Positions 52,651 through 61,102 of a stretch of 64,000 bases of DNA are shown here, one piece after another. A program made the translations under genes and the position numbers. Source of the DNA: RYN-230 sp963720645 (GTDB lineage Bacteria > Actinomycetota > Actinomycetes > Streptosporangiales > Streptosporangiaceae); the NCBI GenBank assembly GCA_963720645.1, contig CAVRFX010000026.1, positions 1 to 64,000 on the forward strand, in the 5' to 3' direction. How positions within the stretch are numbered: position 1 is the stretch's first letter; each line of letters opens with the position of its first letter. Below the pieces are notes generated by a model, which saw only the letters and a list, made by a program, of their open reading frames with translations, was not told the DNA's origin and searched no databases.

Positions 52651-53364
52651 TTAGAGGGGCCAGGATTCGCGGCGGTAGGCGGCGTCCCAGAACATCCACT
52701 CGTAGCGGGCCCCGGTCGCGAAATGCGCCCGGGCCCGTTCTTCCTGGCCGCCGGCCAGGTCACGGCCGGCCTGGTCGGCGAGGTCCAGCACCTCGGCCAC
52801 CTCGCCGGCGTACTCGGGACCGGCGTAGGTGTCGATCCAGCGCTGGTACACCGGGTTGGGCGAGCCCTTCTCGTGCAGGTGGCGCCCCACCTCCCCGTAG
52901 ATCCAGAGGCACGGCAGCACGGCGGCCAGGCCTTCCGCGAACCCGCCGCGGAACACCGAGGAGAGCACGTAGCTCGTGTAGGCCTGGGTGGTCGGGCCCG
53001 GCTCGACCTGCGCCAGCGCGGCCGGGTCACCGCCCAGATCGGTGACCAGCTCCTGGTGCAGCGTGGCCTCGGCGGCCAGGCCGTTCGCGGCGTGCCGGGT
53101 GAGCACGCGGGCCGCCTCGGCGGTGGGCGCCTTCACCCCGACCAGTCCGACCGCCCGGACGAACTCGTGGACGTAGTGGTCGTCCTGCGAGATGTAGTAG
53201 AAGAACGCCTCCGGGGGCAGATCCCCCGAGGTGAGCCCCTGGAGGAACGGATGCTCCAGGATGGCCGCGTAGGTGCCGGCGATCCCCGCCCACAGCTTCC
53301 CGGTCCAGCCCGGCCGGTCCGCTGCCCCCGGTGCCTGCGCCGCATTCGTCTGTGCCGAAGTCAT
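52651..53364 (-). CDS. TenA/thiaminase II-family protein
   Basis: 237 codons from ATG 53364 after GGGGAGCAGC. HPFLQGLTSGDLPPEAFFYYISQDDHYVHEFVRAVGLVGVKAP, ATLHQELVTDLGGDPAALAQVEPGPTTQAYTSYVLSSVFRGGFAEGLAAVLPCLWIYGEVGRHLHEKGSPNPVYQRWIDTYAGPEYAGEVAEVLDLAD show the TenA all-helical fold. The usual catalytic Cys (A-x-x-P-C-x-W-x-Y) is present as AAVLPCLWIYGEVG, and YGPEY/E-type residues follow. TenA enzymes hydrolyse aminopyrimidines in thiamine salvage. Here it follows an aldehyde dehydrogenase by 31 bp, so it may serve a different N-heterocycle in this locus. Confidence 0.92.
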   Translation of the reverse strand: MTSAQTNAAQAPGAADRPGWTGKLWAGIAGTYAAILEHPFLQGLTSGDLPPEAFFYYISQDDHYVHEFVRAVGLVGVKAPTAEAARVLTRHAANGLAAEATLHQELVTDLGGDPAALAQVEPGPTTQAYTSYVLSSVFRGGFAEGLAAVLPCLWIYGEVGRHLHEKGSPNPVYQRWIDTYAGPEYAGEVAEVLDLADQAGRDLAGGQEERARAHFATGARYEWMFWDAAYRRESWPL

Positions 53365-53395
53365 GCTGCTCCCCTCACGACGGAGTGGTGTTCCC

Positions 53396-54877
53396 TCACG
53401 ACAGGTCGATCCACACGGTCTTGGTCTGCAGGTAGGAATCCAGCGCCTCGCGGCCGAGTTCCTTGCCGAAACCGCTCATCCTGAAGCCGCCGTACGGGAC
53501 CGCGACGTCGAACCATCCGTAGGTGTTGACCCAGACCACGCCGGCCCGGATGGCGGCGGCCACCCGGTGACCGCGCTTGATGTCCCGGGTCCATACCCCC
53601 GAGGCGAGGCCGAACGCGGTGTCGTTCGCGGCCGCGACCGCTTCCTCCTCGGTAGCGAACGAGGACACCATGGCCACCGGCCCGAAGATCTCCTCGCGCA
53701 TCACCCGCATCCCCGGGGTCACCCCGGTCAGGATGGTCGGGGTCACGAAGAAGCCGCCGTCCAGGGCCGGATCGGTCACCGGGGTGCCGCCGACCAGTGC
53801 GGTGGCGCCGTCGTCCAGGCCGGACCGGACCAGGGACAGCACCCGGTCCCGCTGCTCGGCGCTGACCAGCGGTCCCATCGTGGTCTGCGGGTCGAGGCCG
53901 TCGCCGAGCCGGACCGCGCGGACCTTGTCGGCCAGCCGGGCCAGGAACTCGTCGTGCACCGAATCCTGGACGTAGACCCGGGCGCCGGCGATGCAGCACT
54001 GGCCCTGGTTGAAGTAGACCGCGCCGAATGTGCCCTCCACGGCCGCGTCGAGGTCTGCGTCCGCGAAGACCAGGCTGGGCGACTTGCCCCCCAGCTCGAG
54101 CGAGAGGCGCTTCATGTTGCCCTTCGCCGCGTCGAGGATCTTCTGGCCGGTGCCGGTCTCGCCGGTGAACGTGACCTTGTCCACGCCCGGATGGGCGGCC
54201 AGCGGCGCCCCGGCGGTCGGCCCGAATCCGGGGATCACGTTGACCACCCCGGGCGGGAACCCGACCTCCTCGATGAGCTGGGCCAGCCGCAGCGCGGACA
54301 GCGGGGTCTGCTCGGCGGGCTTGAGCACCACCGTGTTCCCGGCGGCCAGCGCCGGGCCCAGCTTGTAGCCGCACATCAGCAGCGGGAAGTTCCACGGGAT
54401 GATCGCCGCGACCACCCCGACCGGCTCGCGCCGGGTGTAGACGTGGAAGGCGGCCCCGCTGGCCGGGGTGATGGTCTCACCCTCGATCTTGGTGGCCCAG
54501 CCCGCGTAGTAGCGGAACAGCCCCGCGCACAGCGGCACGTCCACGGCGAGTGATTCGCTGGTGGGCTTGCCGTTGTCGAGCGCCTCGAGACGGGCGAACT
54601 CCGCGGCCAGGCTCTCGATCCGGCGGCCGAGCTCCCACAGCAGCTCGGCGCGGCGGGCCGGGGCCTCGGCCGACCACGGACCAAGCGCTGCGCGGGCCGC
54701 CTCCACCGCCGCGTCCACATCCGCCGCGCCGGAATCAGCGACCATGGCGAGGGGCCCGCCGGTAGCCGGGTTCTGCACCTCGAACCACTGTCCCGAGGCA
54801 GCCGGCCGCTCGGTCCCGGCGATCACCAGCCCGCGGGGGCGCTGCAGGAACTGCTCAAAGGGTTCCAGGGCGGCCAC
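53396..54877 (-). CDS. NAD(P)-dependent aldehyde dehydrogenase
   Basis: 493 codons from GTG 54877, with GGGAG upstream; the frame to 54946 extends across an operator and is not used. GAAFHVYTRREPVGVVAAIIPWNFPLLMCGYKLGPALAAGNTVVLKPAEQTPLSALRLAQLI, TFTGETGTGQKIL, LSLELGGKSPSLVFADADLDAAV and NQGQCCIAGARVYVQ give cofactor site, catalytic Glu (LELGGK) and nucleophile Cys (GQCC). It oxidises an aldehyde to an acid in the cytosol. Divergent from the M20/B12 operon, with a copy of the shared AAGATCT palindrome 44-58 bp before this start. Confidence 0.95.
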   Translation of the reverse strand: MAALEPFEQFLQRPRGLVIAGTERPAASGQWFEVQNPATGGPLAMVADSGAADVDAAVEAARAALGPWSAEAPARRAELLWELGRRIESLAAEFARLEALDNGKPTSESLAVDVPLCAGLFRYYAGWATKIEGETITPASGAAFHVYTRREPVGVVAAIIPWNFPLLMCGYKLGPALAAGNTVVLKPAEQTPLSALRLAQLIEEVGFPPGVVNVIPGFGPTAGAPLAAHPGVDKVTFTGETGTGQKILDAAKGNMKRLSLELGGKSPSLVFADADLDAAVEGTFGAVYFNQGQCCIAGARVYVQDSVHDEFLARLADKVRAVRLGDGLDPQTTMGPLVSAEQRDRVLSLVRSGLDDGATALVGGTPVTDPALDGGFFVTPTILTGVTPGMRVMREEIFGPVAMVSSFATEEEAVAAANDTAFGLASGVWTRDIKRGHRVAAAIRAGVVWVNTYGWFDVAVPYGGFRMSGFGKELGREALDSYLQTKTVWIDLS

Positions 54878-54920
54878 GCGCGAGCTCCCGGTGCGAAGGG
54901 ACAGCAGGGTCAAATCCGAT

Positions 54921-54935
54921 AAGATCTGAGATCTG
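54921..54935. promoter_or_regulatory. palindromic operator copy 1 (ALDH side)
   Basis: AAGATCTGAGATCTG: 7-base arms around G with one terminal mismatch. It is the same core as the copy at 55286-55304 in front of the divergent operon. Confidence 0.75.
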
Positions 54936-55285
54936 CACTGAAGCACAACCGCTCGGAACGCGTCAAGAGCCGTACCTGAGCAGCCGCATCACCGGGAACC
55001 TATCCCGATTAAGCCGGTGTTGCCGTCGGTAAAATTCACATTTCGCCGTCGCCGGTCCCGGCAACGGGAGTCCAGATCTTATATCTTTGCCTTCCCGCAC
55101 GTTCGTGCCCTCGTGCGGGGCACCGACCGGGAGGCGGCCACGCCCCGGCTGGCCAGCGAGGGCGGGCCAGACGGGCCGCCCGGGGCCCGCACGGAGGCCG
55201 CAGGGAGGCCGCCGCAGGGAGGCCCCAAAGGGCCAGGCTGGGGGCCCTTGCCAGCGGTGCCGGCCGAGCCTAAACTTGGGCGATC
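54936..55285. other. divergent promoter region
   Basis: No gene. It holds a further partial palindrome (AGATCTTATATCTT, 55074-55087) related to the two operator copies and a GC-rich stretch with AGGGAGGCCGCC repeats near 55200. Presumably carries promoters for the ALDH-TenA and M20-B12 transcripts. Confidence 0.5.
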
Positions 55286-55304
55286 ATAAGATCTGAGATC
55301 TTAT
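55286..55304. promoter_or_regulatory. palindromic operator copy 2 (M20/B12 operon side)
   Basis: ATAAGATCT G AGATCTTAT: perfect 9-base arms, 14-32 bp before GTG 55318. At this distance a bound regulator would block transcription of the operon. Confidence 0.8.
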
Positions 55305-55317
55305 TTTTACGCAACCA

Positions 55318-56565
55318 GTGAGGATGTTTGTGCCGACTCCGGAACAGCTCAGCGCCCGCGTCGCCGCTGCGGTAGACACCCACCGGCTGATCGATCTGGT
55401 GCAGCAGGTGTGCCGCATTCCGAGCGTGCTCGGCGAGGAGGGCGAGCTGGCCGGCTTCCTGCACTCGGTGATGACAGCGTCCGGGTTCGAGGCCACCGGC
55501 CTCCAGCCGGTCCTGCCCGGCCGCCCGAACGCGCTGGGCGAGCTGTCCTTCGGCACCGGCCCCCGGGTCGTGCTCACCGGGCACCTGGACACGAAGCCGG
55601 TGTCGCACGGCTGGACCGCGACCACGCCGTTCTCGGGTGAGCTGATCGACGGCAGCATCTACGGCCACGGGATCATGGACATGAAGGCCGCGCTGGCCTG
55701 CGAGATCGTGGCCATGGAAGCGCTGCGCGACAGCGGGGTGGAGCTGTCCGGCACGGTGACGATGGCCGCGGTGGCCGATCACATGGGCGACCAGCTCGGC
55801 TCCATCGCCTACTTCGACAGCAACCCGGCCGACATGGCGGTGCTCGGCGAGCTGTCCGACAACGAGATCTTCCTCGGCCACCGCGGCCGCTACTACTTCG
55901 ACGTCACGCTCCTGGGCCGGTCGGCGCACACCTGCCACAAGCCGCTCGCGGTCAACGCGAACGTGCTCGCCGCGCAGGCCATCCTCGAGCTTGACGCCTC
56001 GCACTTCACGCCGGAGCTGGAGGACTGGGTCCGCGACCTGTTCGGCCCGGAGACGTTCGTGGTGCCCGGCCGCGTCTACGGGGGCCTGCCGCCCGGCGGG
56101 CCGTCGATGATCCCCGACGAGTGCGTGGTCCGGGTGGACTGCCGCCCGCAGCCCGGGGTCAGCGTGGCCGAGGTGCGGGCCGAGGTGGACCGCTGCCTCG
56201 AACGGGCCCGGCAGCGCGACCCCCGGCTGCGGGCCGAGGTCGTGCTGGCCGACGTCAAGGACGGTTACCTGGCCGGGCCCGACGACGAGGTCGTCCGGCA
56301 CATGCGCGACGCGGTCCGCTCGGTCCGCGCCCAGCCGCGCGCGCTGGCCGCGGGCGGCGCGGGCCAGGCCGAGCCGGAGCTCCAGGTGGCCGGCTGGCTG
56401 GGCGACACGGCCAGCTTCGGCGCCAAGGTACCCACGGTCATCTTCGGTCCCGGCGGTGAGCCGGTGTACTGCCCGGACGAGCACCTGAGCGTGGCCGACA
56501 TCGTCGAGGCCACCCAGGTCTACGCCGCCTTCGCCGCCCTCGCCCTCGCCCGGTCCGGGGACTGA
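55318..56565 (+). CDS. M20-family metallohydrolase/deacylase with altered catalytic motif
   Basis: 415 codons from GTG 55318 (ATG 55324 and GTG 55333 are alternatives). VVLTGHLDTKPV, IYGHGIMDMKAALACEIVAMEAL and HRGRYYFDVTLLGRSAHTCHKPLAVNANVLAAQAILELD match ArgE/DapE-type M20 enzymes, with zinc ligands H (GHLD) and D (IMDMK) and the dimerisation-domain His (AHTC). The position that normally reads DEE, with the general-base Glu, is VADHMGDQLGS, so the catalytic Glu pair appears replaced by His-Met. First gene of the B12-mutase operon. Deacylation or amide hydrolysis is expected from the family but may be impaired or altered. Confidence 0.88.
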   Translation: MRMFVPTPEQLSARVAAAVDTHRLIDLVQQVCRIPSVLGEEGELAGFLHSVMTASGFEATGLQPVLPGRPNALGELSFGTGPRVVLTGHLDTKPVSHGWTATTPFSGELIDGSIYGHGIMDMKAALACEIVAMEALRDSGVELSGTVTMAAVADHMGDQLGSIAYFDSNPADMAVLGELSDNEIFLGHRGRYYFDVTLLGRSAHTCHKPLAVNANVLAAQAILELDASHFTPELEDWVRDLFGPETFVVPGRVYGGLPPGGPSMIPDECVVRVDCRPQPGVSVAEVRAEVDRCLERARQRDPRLRAEVVLADVKDGYLAGPDDEVVRHMRDAVRSVRAQPRALAAGGAGQAEPELQVAGWLGDTASFGAKVPTVIFGPGGEPVYCPDEHLSVADIVEATQVYAAFAALALARSGD

Positions 56566-56569
56566 GCGC

Positions 56570-56632
56570 GTGCGCATGGTGCTGGCGAAGCCCGCGGCTG
56601 GGAAGAAGCCAAAGGAAGCGGAAGACGCATGA
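56570..56632 (+). CDS. 20-residue mini-ORF, tandem copy 1
   Basis: GTG 56570, four bases after the M20 stop, encodes MRMVLAKPAAGKKPKEAEDA and stops with an ATGA overlap into copy 2. The first eight residues repeat the start of the B12-binding subunit (MRVVLAKP). It arose from a 59-bp tandem duplication and is placed for translational coupling. Confidence 0.45.
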   Translation: MRMVLAKPAAGKKPKEAEDA

Positions 56633-56700
56633 GGGTGGTGCTGGCGAAGCCCGCGGCTGGGAAGAAGCCAAAGGAAGCGGAAGACGCATGAGGGTCGTGC
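56578..56700 (+). repeat. 59-bp tandem duplication
   Basis: GCTGGCGAAG begins at 56581, 56640 and 56699, exactly 59 bp apart. The first two units are nearly identical; the third is only the first ~18 bp and then continues as the B12-subunit gene. Because 59 is not a multiple of three, each copy opens a new frame at its ATGA. Confidence 0.9.
56629..56691 (+). CDS. 20-residue mini-ORF, tandem copy 2
   Basis: ATG 56629 encodes the same peptide with Val for Met at position 3 and overlaps the real subunit start by ATGA at 56688. Its 3' part, AAAGGAAGCGGAAG, supplies the ribosome site of the next gene. Confidence 0.45.
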   Translation: MRVVLAKPAAGKKPKEAEDA

Positions 56701-57077
56701 TGGCGAAGCCAGGGCTAGATGGCCACGACCGCGGCGTCAAAGTCGTGGCGATGGCGCTGCGGGACGCCGGCGCCGAGGTCATCTACCTCGGGCTGCGCCA
56801 GACCCCCGGGCAGATCGTGGCGGCGGCCCAGGCCGAGGACGCGGACGTGATCGGGATCTCGGTCCTGTCCGGTGTGCACATCCCGCTGGCCCGCCAGATC
56901 CGCGAGGCGCAGCAGGCCGCGGGGGTGGACGACATCCCGCTGGTCGTCGGGGGCACGATCCCCGCCCAGGACGTCCCGGCGCTCACCGGCCTGGGGGTCC
57001 GCGCCGTCTACGGGGTGGGGACGCCGGTCGAGGAGGTCGTGGCCGGCGTGCTGGCCCTGGACGGCGGCAGCCGATGA
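56688..57077 (+). CDS. acyl-CoA mutase small subunit, B12-binding
   Basis: 129 codons. RVVLAKPGLDGHDRGVKVVAMALRDAGAEVIYLGLRQTPGQIVAAAQAEDADVIGISVLSGVHIPLARQIREAQQ is a stand-alone B12-binding domain: DxHxxG (DGHDRG) with the His that ligates cobalt, SVLSG and GGTIP for the nucleotide tail. Such ~130-residue subunits pair with a separate mutase large subunit, as in isobutyryl- and 2-hydroxyisobutyryl-CoA mutases. It overlaps the large-subunit gene by four bases, as expected for a fixed stoichiometry. Confidence 0.96.
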   Translation: MRVVLAKPGLDGHDRGVKVVAMALRDAGAEVIYLGLRQTPGQIVAAAQAEDADVIGISVLSGVHIPLARQIREAQQAAGVDDIPLVVGGTIPAQDVPALTGLGVRAVYGVGTPVEEVVAGVLALDGGSR

Positions 57078-58643
57078 TCACCACCGACTCGGGCATCCCG
57101 GTCGAGCCCTGGTACGGCCCGCCAGCCGAACCCGGCCCGCCGCCCGGCCAGCCCGGCGAACCCCCCTACGTCCGCGGCCCGTACGCGTCGATGTACCGCG
57201 AGCGGCTGTGGACGATGCGCCAGTACGCCGGGTTCGGCTCCGCCGAGGACACCAACGAGCGCTTCCGGTACCTGCTCAGCCAGGGCCAGACCGCCCTGTC
57301 GGTCGCCTTCGACCTGCCCACCCAGCTGGGCTACGACTCGTCCCACGAACTGGCCAGCCTCGAGGTGGGCCGGGTGGGCGTGGCCATCGACACCGCGGAC
57401 GACATGGCCGCCGTGTTCGACGGCCTGCCGCTGGAGGACCTGTCGGTCAACTTCACCATCAACGCGACCGCGCCGATCATCCTGGCCTTCTACATCGTGG
57501 CGGCGGAGCGGCGCGGGGTCGACCCGGCCCGGCTGGCGGGCACGCTGCAGAACGACATCCTCAAGGAATTCCTGGCCCGCAAGCTCTACGTGTTCCCGCC
57601 GCAGCCCTCGCTCCAGCTGGCGGGCGACGTGGTCGAGTACTGCGCCCGGGAACTGCCGCGCTTCAACCCCATCTCGATCACCGGGTACCACGCCCGGGAG
57701 GCGGGCTGCGACGCCGTCCAGGAGATCGGGCTGACCATGGCCGCGGCCATCGCCTACGCGGAGCACTTCACCGCCCGCGGCCTGGCGTTCGACTCGTTCG
57801 CGCCGCGGCTGTCCTTCCACTTCTCCAGCCAGATGGACCTGTTCGAGGAGGCGGCCAAGGTCCGCGCGGCGCGCGGCCTGTGGTACGAGATCGCCACCCA
57901 GCGCTTCGGCGCGGCCAACCCGCACTCGGGCCGGCTGCGCTTCTTCTCCGGCTGTTCCGGGGCCACGCTGACCGCCCAGCAGCCGCTGAATAACGTGGTG
58001 CGCTCGACCCTGCAGTGCCTGGCCGCGGTGCTGGGCGGCGCCCAGTCCATCCACGTGATGGGCTACGACGAGGCGCTGGAGATCCCCACGCGAAGAGTCG
58101 GTCCGGCTGGCCCTGCGCACCCAGCAGATCATCGCCCATGAATCCGGGGTGACCAGGACCGTCGATCCGCTGGCGGGTTCGTATTTCGTGGAGTCGCTGA
58201 CCGGCGAGCTGCGCCGCCGGGCGCTGGCCCTGGTCCAGGAGGTGGACGCCGGCGGCGGCTACGTGCACCTGCTCGAGCAGGGCGTGCCGCAGCGCTGGAT
58301 CGCCGAGGCGGCCTACCGCAGTGAGCTGGCCACGGCGTCCGGCGAGCGGGTCAAGGTCGGGGTCAACCAGTACACCGGCGGCGGCGAGGATCATCCGCCC
58401 CGGCTGTTCGAGGTGGACTCCGCCGCGGCCGGCCAGCAGCGGGCCCGGCTGGCCAGCAGGCTGTCCGGGCGGGAGGCCGCCCCGGCCGCCCGCGCACTCA
58501 CCCAGCTCAGGGAGACGGTGACGGCCGGCGACAACACCATGCCGGCCTTCCTCGCCGCGGCCCGGGCGGGCTGCACCGTGGGCGAGATCACCGACGTGCT
58601 CCGCGCCGAGTTCGGCGAGCACCGGGAACCTCCCCCATGGTGA
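57074..58643 (+). pseudogene. acyl-CoA mutase large subunit (isobutyryl-CoA-mutase-like), one frameshift
   Basis: YVRGPYASMYRERLWTMRQYAGFGSAEDTNERFRYLLSQGQTALSVAFDLPTQLGYDSSHELASLEVGRVGVAIDTADDM, GTLQNDILKEFLARKLYVFPPQPSLQLAGDVVEYC, FNPISITGYHAREAGCDAVQEIGLTMA and GAQSIHVMGYDEALEIPT match the TIM-barrel subunit. Near 58092 one extra base is needed to be skipped to continue with ESVRLALRTQQIIAHESGVTRTVDPLAGSYFVESLTGE to 58643. Tyr51 sits where methylmalonyl-CoA mutase has Tyr89, but Gln181 (PSLQL) replaces its carboxylate-binding Arg207, as in isobutyryl-CoA mutase (Gln). A neutral branched acyl-CoA is therefore more likely than methylmalonyl-CoA. Confidence 0.9.
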
Positions 58644-59890
58644 GGCCGCCCGCGGGCCAGCCACTGGCCGGGATCCGGGTGCTGGACCTGACCCGCTTCG
58701 TGTCCGGTGCCTACTGCACGATGGTGCTGGACGCGCTCGGGGCCGACGTGATCAAGGTGGAGGGGCTGCCTGGCGGCGACCCCTACCGCGCCCAGGGCGC
58801 GGTCACGGTGGGCACCCTGAGCGGCCTGTTCGCGTCGCTGAACACCGGCAAGCGGAGCATCGCCGTCGATCTGACCACGCCGGACGGCAGCGAACTGATC
58901 CGCACGCTGGCGCGGGCCAGCGACGTGTTCGTGGAGAACGCCCGGCCGGGCTCGCTGGAGCGGGCCGGCCTCGGCCCGGACCGCCTGCACGCGCTCAACC
59001 CGCGGCTCGTGTACGCGTCGATCTCCGGGTTCGGCCAGGCCGGCCCGGACGCGGCCCGCGGCGGCTTCGACCTGATCCTCCAGGCGGCCAGCGGGATCAT
59101 GGCGGTCACCGGCAACGAGGCGGGCGGCCCGGTGAAGGTCGGCGCTCCGGTCCTCGACATCGGGTCCGGGATGAGCGCGGTGACCGCCATCGTCGCGGCG
59201 CTGTTCGCCCGGACCGCCGACGGGCTGGGCCGCACGGTGAGCTCGTCGCTGCTGGAGTTCGCGCTGAGCTGTTTCACCAGCTACGCGGCGGACATCCTGG
59301 AGACCGGCACCTCGCCGGGCCTGCTCGGCAACGACTCCCCCCAGTTCGCCCCGTACGGCGTGTTCCGCTGCCGGGACGGGTCCCTGGCCCTCGCCGGGGC
59401 GGGCAGCGAGCCGCTGTGGCTCAAGCTCTGCGACGTGCTGGGCCGGCCGGACTGGGGCACCGACCCCCGCTTCGCCACCAACGCCGACCGGCTGCGGCAC
59501 CGCGCCGAGCTGACCGCCGAGATCGAGCAGGTCCTGACCCGGGAGACCGCCGGGCACTGGCAGCAGGCGCTGGACGGGGCGGGCATCCCCGCCTCCCCCG
59601 TGCTCCCGCCCGCCGCCGCGCTGACCTCGGCGCAGGCTGAGGCCCTCCAGATCCGCCACGCAGCCAGTACGCCGGATGGCTACGGCTATCAAACGGTCCG
59701 TCCGCCGCTCTCGATGGCGCCCGGCCTGGCCGAGCCCGCGGGCCCCGCCGGAAACCCGGGCGCCGGAACCCTCGGCTACTCCCGCGGCGCGCCCGCGCTG
59801 GGCCAGCACACCACGGAGATCCTCGGCGAAGCTGGGCTGGCCGCGGCCGAGATCGGCGACCTGATAGCCCGCGGGATCGTGGCCGGATGA
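58637..59890 (+). CDS. class III CoA-transferase (CaiB/BaiF)
   Basis: 417 codons, overlapping the mutase end by seven bases. LAGIRVLDLTRFVSGAYCTMVLDALGADVIKVEGLPGGDPYR, SLNTGKRSIAVDLTTPDG, DVFVENARPGSLERAGLGPDRLHALNPRLVYASISGFGQAGPDAARGGFDLILQAASGIMAVTGNEAGGPVKVGAPVLDIGSGMSAVTAIVAALFAR and the catalytic Asp in PVLDIGSG are typical. It activates an organic acid with CoA taken from another acyl-CoA, which would prepare the mutase substrate. Downstream M20-2 gene overlaps by ATGA. Confidence 0.95.
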   Translation: MVRPPAGQPLAGIRVLDLTRFVSGAYCTMVLDALGADVIKVEGLPGGDPYRAQGAVTVGTLSGLFASLNTGKRSIAVDLTTPDGSELIRTLARASDVFVENARPGSLERAGLGPDRLHALNPRLVYASISGFGQAGPDAARGGFDLILQAASGIMAVTGNEAGGPVKVGAPVLDIGSGMSAVTAIVAALFARTADGLGRTVSSSLLEFALSCFTSYAADILETGTSPGLLGNDSPQFAPYGVFRCRDGSLALAGAGSEPLWLKLCDVLGRPDWGTDPRFATNADRLRHRAELTAEIEQVLTRETAGHWQQALDGAGIPASPVLPPAAALTSAQAEALQIRHAASTPDGYGYQTVRPPLSMAPGLAEPAGPAGNPGAGTLGYSRGAPALGQHTTEILGEAGLAAAEIGDLIARGIVAG

Positions 59891-61102
59891 GCACCGCCCG
59901 CCCGGGCCAGCCGGGCGCCAGCCAGCCAGGCCCAGGCCGGCTGAACACGGGCCAGCCGGACGCGGGCCAGCTGAACACGGGCCAGCTGGCCCGCCTGGTC
60001 CTCGACCGGACCATCGCGCTGAGCGCGATCCCGGCGCCGTCCCGCCGCGAATACCAGCGGGCCCGGGTCGTCCGGGACTGGTGGGCCGCCGACGGGCTGG
60101 CCTTCGTCACGACCGACGCGGCCGGGAACGTCCGGGCCCGGCTGCGGGCGGGCGACCCCGGCCGGCCCGCGGTGCTGCTCTGTGCCCACCTGGATACCGT
60201 GTTCGGCTCCGAGATCCCGCACGCGGTCGTACGCCACGGCGGGCGCCTGTCCGGGCCCGGGGTGGGCGACAACACGGTCGCGGTCTGCGCGCTGAGCGCC
60301 CTGGACGCGCTCCTGCCCGCCCGGCTCCGGCACCCGGTGTGGGTCGTGGCCACCACCTGCGAGGAGGGCCTGGGCAACCTGGCCGGCGTGCGCGCCCTGC
60401 TCGACGACCCGCCCGGCCCGGTCCGGGCGGTCATCGCGCTGGAAGGCAACTACCTCGGGCGGGTGAACGTGACCGGCGTGGGCTCGACCCGGTGGCGGGT
60501 CACGGTCACCGGGCCGGGCGGTCACGCCTGGGAGGAGGCCGGCCAGCCCAGCGCGGTGCACGAGGCGGCCCGGCTGGTCGCCGCGCTGGCCGGGCTGGCC
60601 TGCCCGGAGCCGCCCGCTGCCGGGGCGGGCCAGCCCGCGCCGCCCAAGACCACCGTGAACGTGGGACTCATCGAAGGCGGCGAGTCGGTCAACTCGCGGG
60701 CCCGGCAGGCTGGGTTCCTCGTCGACCTGCGCAGCGCCGATCCCGAGGCTCTCGGCGCGCTGCGCACGGCCGCCCGGGCCGTGCTGGACGACCCGGCCGT
60801 CCCGCTCGGGATCTCGGTGCACGAGATCGGGGAACGGCCCGCCGGCCAGCTCGACCCGGATCACCCGCTGGCTACCCTGGCCGCAGACGTGCTGCGCGAG
60901 GCGGGGATCCCGCCCCGGCTCACCGCCGCCAGCACCGACGCCAACGCCGCCTACCCGCGCGGCATCCCGGCCCTGACTCTCGGCATCACCACCGGCGAGG
61001 GCACCCACACCGAGCAGGAGTGGATCGACGTCGAACCCGGTGGCGGCCGGGCTGGCCGCCCTGGCGGCCACGGTCGCCCGACTGGACGGACAGGAGTGGT
61101 GA
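59887..61102 (+). pseudogene. second M20-family metallopeptidase, frameshifted near its end
   Basis: AVLLCAHLDTVFG, GRLSGPGVGDNTVAVCALSALDALL, VVATTCEEGLGNLAGVRALLDD, ALEGNYLG, VTVTGPGGHAWEEAGQPSAVHEAARLVAALAGL and GEGTHTEQEWIDVEP give all zinc ligands and the general base (CEEG): an intact PepT-like active site, unlike the first M20 gene. Near 61038 one base must be skipped; the tail then reads PVAAGLAALAATVARLDGQEW and stops at 61102, four bases overlapping the next GTG. Without the shift the frame fuses to the LLM gene. Product probably functional if the indel is an error. Confidence 0.88.
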
